Assembly: GCA_903813345.2 (NCBI GenBank)
Contig: CAIIXF020000011.1
Span: forward strand, 13,001,754-13,065,753
Origin: Owenia fusiformis
Lineage: Eukaryota > Annelida > Polychaeta > Sabellida > Oweniidae
Length of the DNA stretch: 64,000 nt
Direction: 5' to 3'
In this document: positions 38,605-51,320 of the stretch, in pieces
Layout: every line of letters begins with the position of its first letter
Numbering within the stretch: the first letter of the stretch is position 1
The notes under the pieces: model-generated
What the model saw: only the letters and a program-made list of their open reading frames with translations
Database searches by the model: none
Told to the model about the DNA's origin: nothing
Position numbers and translations under genes: made by a program

Positions 38605-40246
38605 ATGTCCCCACCACATAGTGTGGGGCCATATTGTCGGCCTAGGCACGTCCGTCCGTCCGTCTGTCCGTCCGTCCGTCCGTCTGTCCGTCCGTACGTC
38701 CGGGAGTTTTCTCCAAAACCGCTACAGATATCACCTTCAAATTTTCAGGGATAACTTATGAGTGCATACAGATGTGGATGAAAAAAAATTAATTTGATAC
38801 CTACTTCCTGTCGGCCATTTTGAAGTCAAATGCTAAAATCCTTGTCTGCAAACTTTAAGAAAAACGGCTTCACAGTTGCTTTTAAAACTTTAACATCTTG
38901 TTCAGCTCACTTCATTCTAGATCTGATTAGGTTTTGGACCTGTTAGCTCAGTCATGTCAGCCATTTTGAATGTCTTAAGAAAAGTTAGCGCACGATAATA
39001 CTTTGTATCATATTGAATGGTGTTTTTGAGTTTTCATATTCTAACTATTTAGTAGCTTTATAAATAATTTCAGATGTACTTTGTTGTTAAAGCCTATGTT
39101 GTTGTTAACAGTATTTATATGTGATAATTTTGTAAAAAGAAATCAGCAAAAACTCATGATCACTTTTTTATTGTCAGCCATTTTGGATTTTTCCGTCCTA
39201 AAATCTTGTCTGTGGAGTCTTGTCTACGTGTTTTCAGGTGAACCGTTTGGTGGATCAATTCTTGATTTTCAGGGATGATTCTTAGTATAAAAATCTAGAT
39301 CTGATTAGTTTTTTGGCATTCTGGGTAAATGTCAAGGCAGCCATTTTGGATTTTCCGTCCTAAAATCTTGTCTGTAAAGTCTTGTCTACGAGTTTTCAGG
39401 TGAACTGTTTGGTAGATCAATTTCAATTTTTCAGGGATGATCGTTAATATGAAAATGTACAACTGATTAGTTTTTTGGCATTATGGGTAATTGTCAAGGC
39501 AGCCATTTTGGATTTTACGTCCTAAAATATTGTCTGTAAAGCCTTGTCTACGCATTTCCAGGTGAACAGTTCTGTAGATCAATTTCAAATTTTCAGGGAT
39601 GATTCTTAGTATGAAAATCTAGATCTGAATAGTATTTGGGCATTCTGGGTAAATGCCAAGGCAGCCATTTTGGATTTTCCGTCCTAAAATCTTGTCTGTA
39701 GAGGTTTGTCTACGCATTTCCCGGTGAACCGTTTGGTAGATCAATTTCAAATTTTCAGGGATGATTCTTAATATGAAAATCTAGATCTGATCAGTTTTTT
39801 GGCATTCTGGATAAATGTCAAGGCAGCCATTTTGGATTTCCGTCTTAAAATCCTGCCCGTAAAGTCTTGTCTATGCGTTTTTAGGTGAACCGTTTTGTAG
39901 ATCAATTTCAAATTTTCAGGGATGATTCTTAGTATGAAAATCTAGATCTGATTAGTTTTTTGGCATTCTGGATAAATGCCAAGGCAGCCATTTTGGATTT
40001 TCCGTCTTAAAATCCTGCCTGTAAAGTCTTGTCTACGCGTTTTTAGGTGAACCGTTTTGTAGATCAATTTCAAATTTTCAGGGATGATTCTTAGTATGAA
40101 AATCTAGATCTGATTAGTTTTTTGGCATTCTAGGTAAATTTTAAGGTGGCCATTTTGGATTTTCCGTCATCAAATTGTGTCGGTAAAGTCTTGTCTACTC
40201 ATTTTTAGGATAACCATTTGCCAGGATCACCCATAGGTGGGGACAT
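38605..40246. mobile_element. 1.6 kb element with ATGTCCCCACC ends and internal tandem repeats
   Basis: ATGTCCCCACC at the left is mirrored by GGTGGGGACAT at the right. Inside are a (CCGT)n/(CTGT)n microsatellite at ~38650-38702 and about seven units of ~162 bp from ~39170 to 40200. Key blocks are GCAGCCATTTTGGATTTTCC, TTCAGGGATGATTCTTAG and AGGTGAACCGTTTGGTAGAT. No coding capacity; superfamily not determined. Confidence 0.75.
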
Positions 40247-43200
40247 TTTGTACACATTTGTGTTCTTGTATAAAGTTGTCCATGACCTATAAAACATAAA
40301 CCATATTTTACTCTTTGAAAAAAAAGATAGAAATCTGAACATCTAGTAATTCTTTTTTTAAAAATGCTATCATTTGGTCTCATATTAAAAGTAAATCGTT
40401 ATTTCCATTTGCAGTATTGTGGGATTTGCATTTATTTTAAATCTAAAGTTTGGTAAAAAGCAGTTGATTTTATTGTTGTTATTTTACTACAATGCGGGGA
40501 TAGCAGTTTAAGCTCCATGGGAAAATGTGTTTATTGTTACAATCACCATTTGTTTTGTGAATGGCGATCATTTTTATGTCTGTAACAATCGTTACACTTC
40601 TGAAATTGCAATTAGGTAGTGACATTTTTAGGTGAATGTCTTGTTTAATTTTGAATTTGGTAAATATGGTAGATATAGATAAAGGAATGCTTGATGTATT
40701 AAAGAAACATGTTTTGTGCCCTCTCAAAGAGAGCTTCATGTGCCCAATAGGTTTAGGGCCACATGTTTTGAAATATCTAGAGCAAATTGTCCATAAGGTG
40801 TCAGATTATGAATATGAATTACATATGAACAAGACTTTGTGCAGGTGATGTGTGTAGGGGGAGTCACAGGGGCATGAAGCAAGACAAGATAATCAGCCTT
40901 AGTAATGTTATACATTAAAGTGCACTAATTATAAATCAGTAGATTAAGAGCTCTCTCTTCTTGGAATCATGACGCAATAGGGATATTGATTAAAGATAAA
41001 TTGGAGCATTACTAAGAGTGCATATACTATATCAGCTTCTAACCATCACCTCATCTGATTCTCTCATAGTGATGTATAATGTGTGGTATAGTACCCTGAA
41101 TTAGAATAGGCTGACCACCCTCTGAATGTAACAAAAGATTTGTGTAGCCCTATATTTTGCTTTTCTTAAAAAATGGAAATAATACACCAGACGTGTGAGT
41201 TTTTTTAATGATCATTTAATAACAAAATGCCACAAAAAAATTCCAATTTTCTCTGGTGCCTACATATACTAAAATTGGAACAATAAAGAGATACAGATAC
41301 AGAGAACGATACAATCTCCAATATCCTGCCGCAAATACATTACCTCACCGAGAAGAAGTAGATCTGCTGAATTTATTTACACATCCTTCCTAATGTTCCT
41401 TCCTGACCTACAAACCCAGTCATCACTCAAACAATCGATCATATTGGCAACTTGTTGATTTCATATATTTTTTATATATTTATGTCATATATAAGCATGT
41501 TTCCATTGGTCTGTGATGATCTCTGATTGGATAAACGACACATTGAAAAATAAATCAATCCTCCTCAGAGGGTAAAATAATAGCTGATAAGCACAGGGTA
41601 TCTGAGCATATGCAACTTACAATGTTATAATGAATAAGTATGCAACAAGATGTAACCAAGTTTGTAACACTACATACATATTACATGGTCTTATAATTAT
41701 TACCCTCTGGGAGAGTTCAGCTTTACTTTCACTCTTTAAATTACTGATACTCTTATTTAAGCGGAGTATCCAATCTAAATATATATTTATTGGACTATTA
41801 CGACACATTTTCTGTTTATTTTCAGTAGCTTACATTTCTTTAAACTCCATGTTGCAACTCTGCCACAATATGTTACAATAAATCCATTTGAGATTGTTAT
41901 GATTGTTCACCAAAACTAAAAGTCAGAGGGCTACCAGGTAAAGATGAATCAGGGTATTTGTCTGACTGTAAGGGTGCACCACACACCTATACATTACCAG
42001 CAATTTTGTTAACTAGAATATAATATTATGTAACCAAGATCATAACATTACCTGGATATTGATTTTCATAAAACTGTAATATGTTCTGACACTCATCACA
42101 TCTTTCTGTATTTCACTAGAAACATGATCTTGTGGCTAAGAGAAATGAGATGGTAAGGTTTAAACTACCATTTGCATTCGTTTGACTTAACTTCTTAAAA
42201 GAGAGCTTCGTCTATAACTAGACTGTGCACACAGTAGGTTTAAACATATATTCTGTCTTCACTTCTTTTCAATATGGATGCCTGTACAGTTTACATGGTT
42301 ACAAGAAAATATGATTTTTTCAGTAGCATTATCAAAATGTTTCATTTGCCATGTATTTCTGACATCATTTAGGCCTTATTAACCAGTATACATTTGAAAG
42401 TGAATGTGTCATATTTTAACAAGATATCCATAATGTGTTCAATGTTCCGAGGTGATATAATGAATATTAACAAGCTCTATCTCAGATAATATTACCCAAA
42501 ATTATCAGCATCCTTTTGGTATAAACCTTCTTTTCTGTAATACTAAAGCAAGAAAAAACTTCCCCCACCCAGACTGAATCCCTTTAGTATGTAGTGCATG
42601 ACATAATTGGCACTTGTCTTCTTGTCTCGTATATAACTCCTAAAAAGGGTTCAGATCAGTATAACAATGCTGAGCATAACGGGGAAAACTCTGCACAATA
42701 CAGGGAACAACATAATGTATTTATATTGAAACAGCCTCTCGATTAAACAATAAATCATTTGTATATTAGACTTACTGAATCGAGTTCAATTGAATGATCC
42801 TTGTCATGATTATTAAAATTATTACAGACAGCCCTCGTCTAAAATTTTGAATGTAAAATAGATTGAAAAGTAGTAAATTTTGCGAGGAATAAGGTACTCC
42901 ACTATATAGTGAACACTCTAAATTGTATAAAAATACTTGAAAATCAATGAGTTCTTTCAAATTTTAGAGAGAAATTGCATGAAATCATAAGCAGACGGAC
43001 ATTTGGATCACAGGTGATTAATAGTTTCCAGACTTCAGTCACAATGACATTTATATAATGACAAATAAAGGTCACCTTATTTTGTAATTGGCACCAAGTT
43101 AACATTAATCATTATTGATAGGTTCTGATGAAAAAGCGTCTGGTTATTAATATACGCCTGTTCCATGGCAGCCATGCCTGCAACGCACATTTTCTCTCGA

Positions 43201-44199
43201 AAATTTGAATGAACTGTCTGATGGCATTTCTACCTATTTTAGAGTGTATACTTCACTCAAGGTATTGCTTTGTAATCTGCTGATATTTTGTGATGTCAGC
43301 TTGGCAATGTGTGCTGTGTAATATGAGCTCAGTAGTGCCTGTTTACCTGTGGTACAATTTTTCATGTTTTTTTTCAATTTTAAGTTGGTGCAAATGGGTA
43401 ATGCAAACCTTCTTTTCAATAATCTAAAATAGTCGCAGCAGCCATTTGTGTAAATGTAAGGGAGACCACTGGTACAAGGCCAACATAATTTTTCTGTTTT
43501 CAAATAACTGCATGGATGCCAGTGGTAAACAAACATGATTTATGAGCTTTGTTATTTTGGTAATTCCTGTGAGTCATAATTGATAGGTTCATGAAATGAG
43601 ATCGACTTGCAGTATGATATTAACAAGGCTAAGGCCAGGGCTATTATTGATCCAAAAACAACCTTTGAGAATAAGGCCATTTTAAATGAAATGCTGTTAA
43701 ACACTTCATTTTTCTTTCATTTTGAGATATATTTTGCGATATTTGAGTAAAAATTATCTTGTCATTGGACTTTTTAAAAATCTATTATTTCTCACCTTAT
43801 CTTACATAAGTACCAGAGTCTGACTGATTTGTTTGAGAATTCAAGTGGGAAGATGACTAGTGAAAATTGCTGATGATTATTAAACATGAGGTTTAACAGA
43901 TCATCATCTGATTCTGGTGATTGAATGAATGGAATTCTATTTTTAAAGTAATTTTGCATTTAACACCCCAACATTTAAAGTTGGAATTTCTTTTTTTCTG
44001 ACATCAGCAAACATGTGGTTTGGGCAAAATAGGAGGTTCAATTTTTATGCTCTCATGCCAAGTATAAAAATTTGCCTAAACCTCATGTTTGTTGTTAGAG
44101 AAAAAGTGGAATTCCGACTTCAGATGAGTCCCTTTAAATAAACCACAGTTGCAGTTTCTCCTAAGAAGACATGAAAACAATCAAATAAAAACACATTCA
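40247..44199. other. Intergenic, no gene seen
   Basis: AT-rich. A 70-codon frame at 40636-40848 has no recognised homology. Nothing else stands out except a loose relative of the 35.5 kb duplication near 42090-42165. Confidence 0.5.
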
Positions 44200-44730
44200 A
44201 ACATGACCGTGCTCTATTCGAATTTCTCAACCAATCAGAATGCAGCATAGCCAATATAGAACGTTCTCTAATTCTCCATAGATGCACGACCATGCTCTAT
44301 TCAATCTGCAATTTGCATTGTTTTGAGTGACGTCACATCTCAGCTGCACATCTGGGGCTCTGTCCGGGGATAGCTGTTCTTTTTTACTCCCTGTTTTATC
44401 AACACCCCATGTTTGCATACACCGTATAAAATCTAAAACGGGGAGTAAAATAGAACAGCCCAAACAAATTCTAAAATTTTTCCGGCCGACTTCAGAATCT
44501 TGACAGCATGCATATTCTTCCTTCATGCCCATTCCACAGACACGGCTTTTACTAATTTTTATGTTTGAATCGGAATAAATAATGATAGGCCATTCAATAT
44601 GGTTAAATTCAGCACTCGTTGGACAGAATGTTAGTACAAATGCACTCACCTTCGGTTCGTGCTTTGTACAACATTCTGTCCAACTCGTGCTGAATTTCAC
44701 CATATTGAATGGCCTATCATTATTTATTCC
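44200..44730. mobile_element. Probable non-autonomous element ending in a long hairpin
   Basis: A block of somewhat higher GC content than its surroundings, with CRE-like TGACGTCA near 44330, ends in a hairpin at 44573-44730. The hairpin arms, GGAATAAATAATGATAGGCC and its mirror, are about 70 nt with a few mismatches around a ~15-20 nt loop (CTCACCTTCGGTTCG). The inverted word ATTTTACTCC/GGAGTAAAAT also occurs inside. A 158-codon minus-strand frame covers it but has no recognised homology. Confidence 0.55.
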
Positions 44731-45689
44731 TTAAATAATTAAGTGATTGATGAGTGAATGAGTACCTACCAAAAGAACATGTCTATTTGTTCTGCACACA
44801 AGACAGAAAATAGTGAATCAGGCTACATGCTTGTTCCTGTATTACAGTTTATATACAGATTGCTGTTTCTGGGTTATATGCAGGATTATATCCTGGAATA
44901 TGTATTTCAAATATTTTTTATGAACCATGCATATTAAATCAGAATATAATAGAGTCAGAAAAATTACAACACATTATAAAATATTTAGAAATATTCAGCC
45001 TGTCATAAAACTTAAAACTGCATTTGAGAACATTATGATCTTATCATGGTAAAATTGCAAAATCATTTACAGTAGTCAGAGGGATAATGTGGATGGCCAG
45101 TTGGTAGAGAGCCAGTGTAGGCAATCAGACAATTGAGGCATGGAAAGTTTCAAAGATATGGAAATATCACCTGTTTGCTCCTACAATAATGATTGCTTTA
45201 TAATCAGTTAGACAGTTTAGAGTAAAAATATGTACTCATGGACCTTCTATATCAGTCAGTCTGATGCACGTCATTGAGAGTTTCTGGATTTGATGGGATG
45301 GGAGGGGACATCAACCAAATTTGTAGTTGAAAAATATACAAATACCAAGATATCATTTTAATGGATTATGGATGCATCATGCTTCATTATGTCACCCGTG
45401 ACAATAACAAAAAACAGTATTTAGCATTGGCATCTGTAACACATGGTTACATTTTGGATCACAACCAGTTGGTTACATTTTGTTATATCGTATTTGATGG
45501 AATTGAAGAAATTAAAATAAATGGCAGTTGTATAAACATCCCATTCAGAAAATGGAGAAAAGCTATGAATAAGATGATTGTTTACGATTTTTGACATTAC
45601 TTGGGGAAGGTTCACTCTTGGTATCTTCATTCTACTCACATGACTGTTGGAATACATAGGTACAAATATGGGTCCTGGATTTTGATTCA

Positions 45690-45835
45690 TCAAAGGTCAC
45701 ATCTTGCACCAAAATGGCTCAAGTTGGGCCACATTGCTCCAAAATAACTCAAGTTAGGCCATATTGCACCAGAATGGCTCAAGTCAGGCAACATTCCACT
45801 AAAATGGCTCAAGTTGGACAATGCATCAAACTATA
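45690..45835. repeat. Short tandem repeat, ~36 bp unit
   Basis: About four copies of ATGGCTCAAGTTGGGCCACA followed by TTGCACCAAA. Confidence 0.7.
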
Positions 45836-45844
45836 TTGCATCTA

Positions 45845-46477
45845 CAGGGTGTCAAATAAGTCTGTTCTCCCCCCTTAACTTTTTTATCTTTAAAGAAATC
45901 ATACTTTCCCATATATCATTTTGAAGCTTGTGGAAAATGCTGATCACCCTCAAAATATCAATCATAAACTCTTTCTTATAAAATTGCTACAATGTTTCTT
46001 GTAAGGGTCTAGTTAAGCTTTGATGACATCAAAACAAGTAAAATTACCAGGTATAGTAAACCAAAAGTGAAAAGTTGATACTGCAGTGACAATGCCAACA
46101 TTGGGTGATTTCGATGTTTTTCAATATCGTTACAGAGTAAAATGTGTTACATTCAGGGGAGCTTTTGAAGTAGGGACATCTTTCATCACAAAATAGTTGA
46201 TAACAGCCAAAAATAAATGTTCTGAATGATTTATACCGGATCATATCCTCGTAGAATTGAGGCCATCTGGGCTGCTGGGGTAGACATACAGACTATTAAA
46301 AAAGTGAAATATGGACATCACTAAAAATACTCTAAAAAATTTGGAATTTAACCAATCACTCTGAAATGTGGTGTGTGATCAGCAAATTAAATCCCCTTTA
46401 AGATGATATATACCAACCCTATATTATTTCTGAATTGAAAAAGTTAAGGGGGGAGAACAGACTTATTTGACACCCTG
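45845..46477. mobile_element. Mariner-type MITE, 633 bp
   Basis: CAGGGTGTCAAATAAGTCTG and its mirror form ~40 bp near-perfect inverted ends, flanked by TA at 45843-45844 and 46478-46479. CAGGGTG ends are typical of mariner-like elements. No transposase frame remains. Confidence 0.9.
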
Positions 46478-47749
46478 TACAGTACAGAGCAGAGTCATTA
46501 TTCATCTTGTTGATATGGGATTTTAAACATTTACCTTTGTAAGTTTCATATTTCAAAGCAAAATGTCTACAAAGCTATAAGGTTTGTTAGATGTGATGGC
46601 AAGCAGAAAAAATGCAGAAACAGCAAAACCAAGTGGTATATCCCCTCAAATCTTTTAGTCCCATAAATGAACTGACAGATTAACTGAAAAACCTGACATG
46701 CGTTTAAAAATACAATAAAATGGAGACAGGGGAATCAGCGAGGGATTTATCAATCCAGGGTGAAGATTTTGAATTGTATAGAAAATGTAAGAAACCTGGA
46801 AGTCATAGCGAACTATGAGGATTGAAACGTTATCTTTAAGCGCAAGTTGTTATCTCATCAACTTTTAACTCATCATTTGAATCATCTTGTTAAATGTTAA
46901 GTTATCAGTACATTGGAGGAAAAGTTCCTTATGTATAAAAAGGCTATGTGATGGATTATCAGTTTTTGTTTTTATAATGTAATTCTTATGCTTTGGCAAT
47001 CAAAGTTTGATAAATAAATACTTTAGTATATTGTTGATTGTTATTGTCATGCCTCTTGCCCATCAAACAATAAAAGTGAAGGAAATATTGATTTAAAATG
47101 AGACTCACAAAGTCTTATCTACCAGTAAACAGTTAGCATAAGGAAATGTCATTGGGTATTTAATACTACATGTATTTATGTCATGTGATACATGTTCGAC
47201 CAATCACAGGATGAAAAACATGACAATGAGATAATAACTGAGGAAATCAATTTTTCCACTTTTTAAAATTCCTTCATTTTTACATCAACATGTAGCAAAG
47301 AAAGCAAAGCAATGTTTGTCACTGTTGTAGCAAATCATGCTGTTTTGAGAATAAATTATTTTCACCTCAATTAAAATAAATCAACAATATTGCAGTGGCC
47401 GCTATCTTAAATCTAATTTCAAATTTTACAACATGTTGCTTTGTTGATTTCGATATTATTTTAACAATTAGTGTTACTAGTATTCTTTGGTTAGGACAAT
47501 GAGGTAATAATATTAACCATGATTGTTACTGTAACATAAGAACTGATAAATGACATGTTCCGCTCAGACTTTGGCAGGCATCCAGGTCCAATAATTTTTG
47601 TCAGTAGAAAAACAACCACGCAGAAAATAGGTTATCTGGGCTAATTGATATTTTTGGGGAATTATCTTGTTTATATGACTACAGATTTCTATTCCAGTGA
47701 TCAAAGTTTGGTAGGGGGGGATGCAGGGATATCTAAAAGCTGTTGATTC
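46478..47749. other. Intergenic, no gene seen
   Basis: AT-rich, no recognisable feature. Confidence 0.5.
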
Positions 47750-47860
47750 ATCCATCCCTGTCTGTCCCAATAGACCATCCAGGTGATAACTCAAATACCG
47801 GTTGACAGATTAAGTTGAAATTTTAGGCATGGAATCTCCACGCAGAAGGAATTCTAATAT
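47750..47860. repeat. Fragment of the 50.4-51.1 kb repeat family
   Basis: TTCATCCATCC, CTGTCTGTCCC, then AACTCAAATACCGGTTGACA and GATTAAGTTGAAATTTTAGG match the start of the element at 50405. Confidence 0.6.
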
Positions 47861-48256
47861 GATACCATGTCACATCATGTGTTTTGCCAAAATGAGACAA
47901 TAATACTGCTTTGTTATCTCATGTATCATGAAATGTTCGAATTGACAATTGAATTGATTGATTAGGTTTTGCTCAGTGCAATCGCTACTCTTTGAATTAA
48001 GTTGCTGTTTCTTTAGCATCTGACATTGAAGGTATTTTTGGTGTCTTGTCTTTACAAATCAAAATAGAATAGGATTTTGTATTTTTAACACATTGTCTGG
48101 AAGGGAAATAGTCAGAGTTAATTTGCAGGGTCAATACGACCTATAAAAGTATTGATATCTAGAATGTAAATAGCCTAGAGCCCCTGGAGTAAACAATATC
48201 ATTTCACAAAAGTATAATATCTTCATCTGAGAATTCTAAGGAATAAAGAATTCAAT

Positions 48257-48598
48257 ATTTGATGTACAGTAATCTGTACAATAAAACCTGTCTAATCTGT
48301 ACAATTAAACCTGTGTAATATGTACAGTAAAACCTGTCTAGTCTGTAGAGTAAAACCTGTCTAATCTGTACAGTAAACCTGTCTAATCTGTACAGTAAAA
48401 CCTGTCTAGTCTGTACAATTAAACCTGTGTAATATGTACAGTAAAACTTGTCTAGTCTGTACAGTAAAACTTGTCTAATCTGTACAGTAAACCTGTCTAA
48501 TCTGTACAGTAAAACCTGTCTAGTCTGTACAATTAAACCTGTGTAATATGTACAGTAAAACTTGTCTAATATGTACAGTAAAACCTGTCTTATCCAAA
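48257..48598. repeat. Minisatellite, ~23-24 bp unit
   Basis: About 14 copies of TGTACAGTAAAACCTGTCTA followed by ATC. After the array comes a single-copy continuation (CTTATCCAAACAACTCTGAG, then GTGTTCATAATAGCAGGTGT), suggesting the array grew from one end of a dispersed repeat. Confidence 0.9.
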
Positions 48599-50404
48599 CA
48601 ACTCTGAGACCAGGCAAGTGTTCATAATAGCAGGTGTTTATTTCAATGTTGGACTGTGAGAAAGTGTTCATATTGAGGTGTTTGAATTTCAGAAATAAAC
48701 AGATTTTAGTATTTATTGACAAATGTTACTGATACCTTTAAGAGGGAGGTGGTGTGTTTTAGCATAGATCTACTTTTGGATCCTTTGCCATCACTTGTCC
48801 CTCTGTTTATCCATTTTTGATCCAAAATATTAAAATTTGCCCATTTTATGATTTCTTTCAGTTTTAAATGGATTCTCAGGAACATGCAAGCCTATTTTGT
48901 CAGGCCATATATTGGAGATAAGACCCTTTAATAATTGAGGTTTTGTTTATTACATTGTAATAATACTTGTGGTGCCAGTTCCAGTAGTAGGGTTAAATGA
49001 GGACTTTGGGCAGATACAGGGACTGATGTATGGTCCAGCTATACCCTGACTGACTCTACATCTGATAGTCACTCTTTACTCTAACAGCAACCGATGATTT
49101 TACATTTTAAAATACTTTATTCTGACTGTGACAAAACAAATTATTTTACAGTTTCAACTTTCACTGACCCGATCAAGATTTGACTACGAAATTTGAATTT
49201 GTTATCTATATGCTAAATTAAAGAAATATCTCTCATTTAAAGAGTGCAGACAATGTTGAGCTCTTTAAGAGGGTTTTGTAGGTAGGACATGTGGCACGGT
49301 GTCTAGCTGGTTATATAAGGTCAACTAAAACACGCCATTTTTTATTGTTTTCAAAATTAATTATGAGCTAGTGAAGGTAAAATCACCAGATGTTAAGGGT
49401 TTTCAATATACAGTTTCCTCTCCCCAGGGATATTATAAAAGAATATGCAATCTAAATGGGTTTTAATTTATAGAATAAAAAACATCAAACATTTGGAGAC
49501 ACTTGCAAAATAATGGAAAATTGACAAACAATATCAACCCTAACGACAAAAGTTTTTTCAGAGGTTTTATTTTTATTTTTGAAAGGAGGGGGGGGGGGGG
49601 GTTATCACACCATACGGATTTATTCAAATGTATTTTTTTCTTGAATTAAAATTTAAGGTAGTCCAGCATGATGAGTATTTTTGTATAGTTTCTATGATTA
49701 CAATTACTGTCATATTTAATGGAATGGGTAATATTTTTCAAAATATTGTGTAGATATTTACACATTGATTGAGAATAGATGGTTCAAATTCAAAATATTT
49801 CATTAAAATTATGTTGACATTACATTTCCTGAAATCGTTTTTTCAGTTTTTTCTAATACTGAGTGTGGAAGTACCTTAAAAGTATATGAAGGAAATCAAA
49901 TTATCATATCACTCCATAAAACACCACCTTCTGGTTGTGCCAAATTTGTAATGGGGTGTATTTCCACAATTCCCTGTGAAAAGTTGTCCAGGAAATATTT
50001 TTTGACAATACAATCTTGGCCTTTCTGATGAGCCTATAATATACATGAAAAACTGGAGCATTTGTGTCCTAACAAACATTCAAGAATTTCTTCCTAATCA
50101 TTTCTAAGGAATTTTCCATTTGTTTGTTCCCACCCATAACACCCCCTGGTGAATGCACTGTACTCTGACAAAGATTAATGTAAAAAGGTGCAGCATATAA
50201 TGCTTGGGTGAGAAACTGCACATAAAACATGTGATTTATCACTATATGATTAGTAGTGGTATAGGCCTAATTGACAGTATGAGTGTTACATGCAGACAAA
50301 CAACTCTGAGCAATGAACTCAGTCAGTACATACATGCATTATTACATGGAAGTTTACTACCACGCAGAATATCACATGTATTATTATCCTATCGAACAAA
50401 GTGA
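48599..50404. other. Intergenic, no gene seen
   Basis: AT-rich; G14 tract at 49588-49601. Confidence 0.5.
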
Positions 50405-51074
50405 ATATCAAGGAAAGCCATTCATCCATCCATTCATCCATCCGTCCGTTCGTCCTTCTGTTTGTCCATCTGTCCCGGCAATAGCTCAAATACCGATTGA
50501 CAGATGTGGTTCTTTTATAGGGTTATGCCTTATGGGTGTAGGACCTCTCCTCGAGATGAAATTTTCAAAATGGCCACTCAATTCAAAATGGCCACCATTT
50601 TTCGTTAAAGATTTAATCTGATAAATCAAATACAAGCTGTTAACAGATTTGGTTCAAATTTTATATGCTGATGCCTAAAGTCAAAAGAGCTTTGCTGAGG
50701 AAGACAATTTTCAAGAAGTGGCTGAATTTCAAAATGGCTGCCATTCTAACAGAACCTAATCTTTGATTATTCAAATCTCAGTTGATGGATTTGGTTCAAA
50801 TTTTTATGCTGATGCCTAGAGGACGGCTCAGCCTGAGAAAATTTTTTCAAGATGGTAGCTATTTGTCAAAATGGCTGCCATTTGTCATTAAAAATGTAAT
50901 CTTTGATAACCCAAATACCAGTTGACAGATTTGGTTCAGATTTTGTATGGTTGATGCCAATGGACAAAGCAGCATTACTCAAGAAGAAATTTCCAAGATG
51001 GCACCTGAATTTCAAAATGGCTGCCAGTTTTTCAAAAAATCATAATCTTTGATAACTCATATATACCAGTAGGT
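50405..51074. repeat. Element with (CATC)n/(CCGT)n start and ~150 bp tandem units
   Basis: A CATC/CCGT/CTGT microsatellite at 50425-50470 leads into about four units containing AACTCAAATACCAGTTGACA, GATTTGGTTCAAATTTT, ATGCTGATGCC and AAAATGGCTGCCATTT. The layout (CCGT microsatellite, then tandem units with AAAATGGC words) recalls 38605-40246 but the sequences differ. Confidence 0.75.
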
Positions 51075-51320
51075 GGAATAACGCAGATGCGAGTAGGTAG
51101 TTACCAGATTCACCACCAGATGGCTTGTTCGGGTTAGATAGCATGGCGGGTATAGTAGAAAGTTCCCTTTAACTTAAATTGCATCTATTTGTGTGGTTCA
51201 ATTAACCCTTATGTATCTAATAGTTATGCAAATTAAAACATGTCCAGTAAAAGAAAATGTTATATGTCCAATACAAGATAAGATAATTCACTTTTTGTGA
51301 TTTTGTAACATGGGGTCTAT
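51075..51320 (+). repeat. Dispersed repeat, copy 2
   Basis: Direct relative of 33090-33500 (AGTAGGTAGTTACCAGATTC, TATAGTAGAAAGTTCCCT, TGTCCAGTAAAAGAAA). Confidence 0.7.

Noticed and set aside
40636-40848. 70-codon frame GMLDVLKKHVLCPLKES...
   Set aside because: No recognised homology, no flanking splice or promoter signals; too short to support.
44227-44703. 158-codon minus-strand protein
   Set aside because: Covers a repeat and one arm of a hairpin; no domain recognised, Cys content looks accidental.
48252-48722. 156-codon minus-strand frame
   Set aside because: Translation of a 23-24 bp minisatellite; the reading frame changes with each unit.
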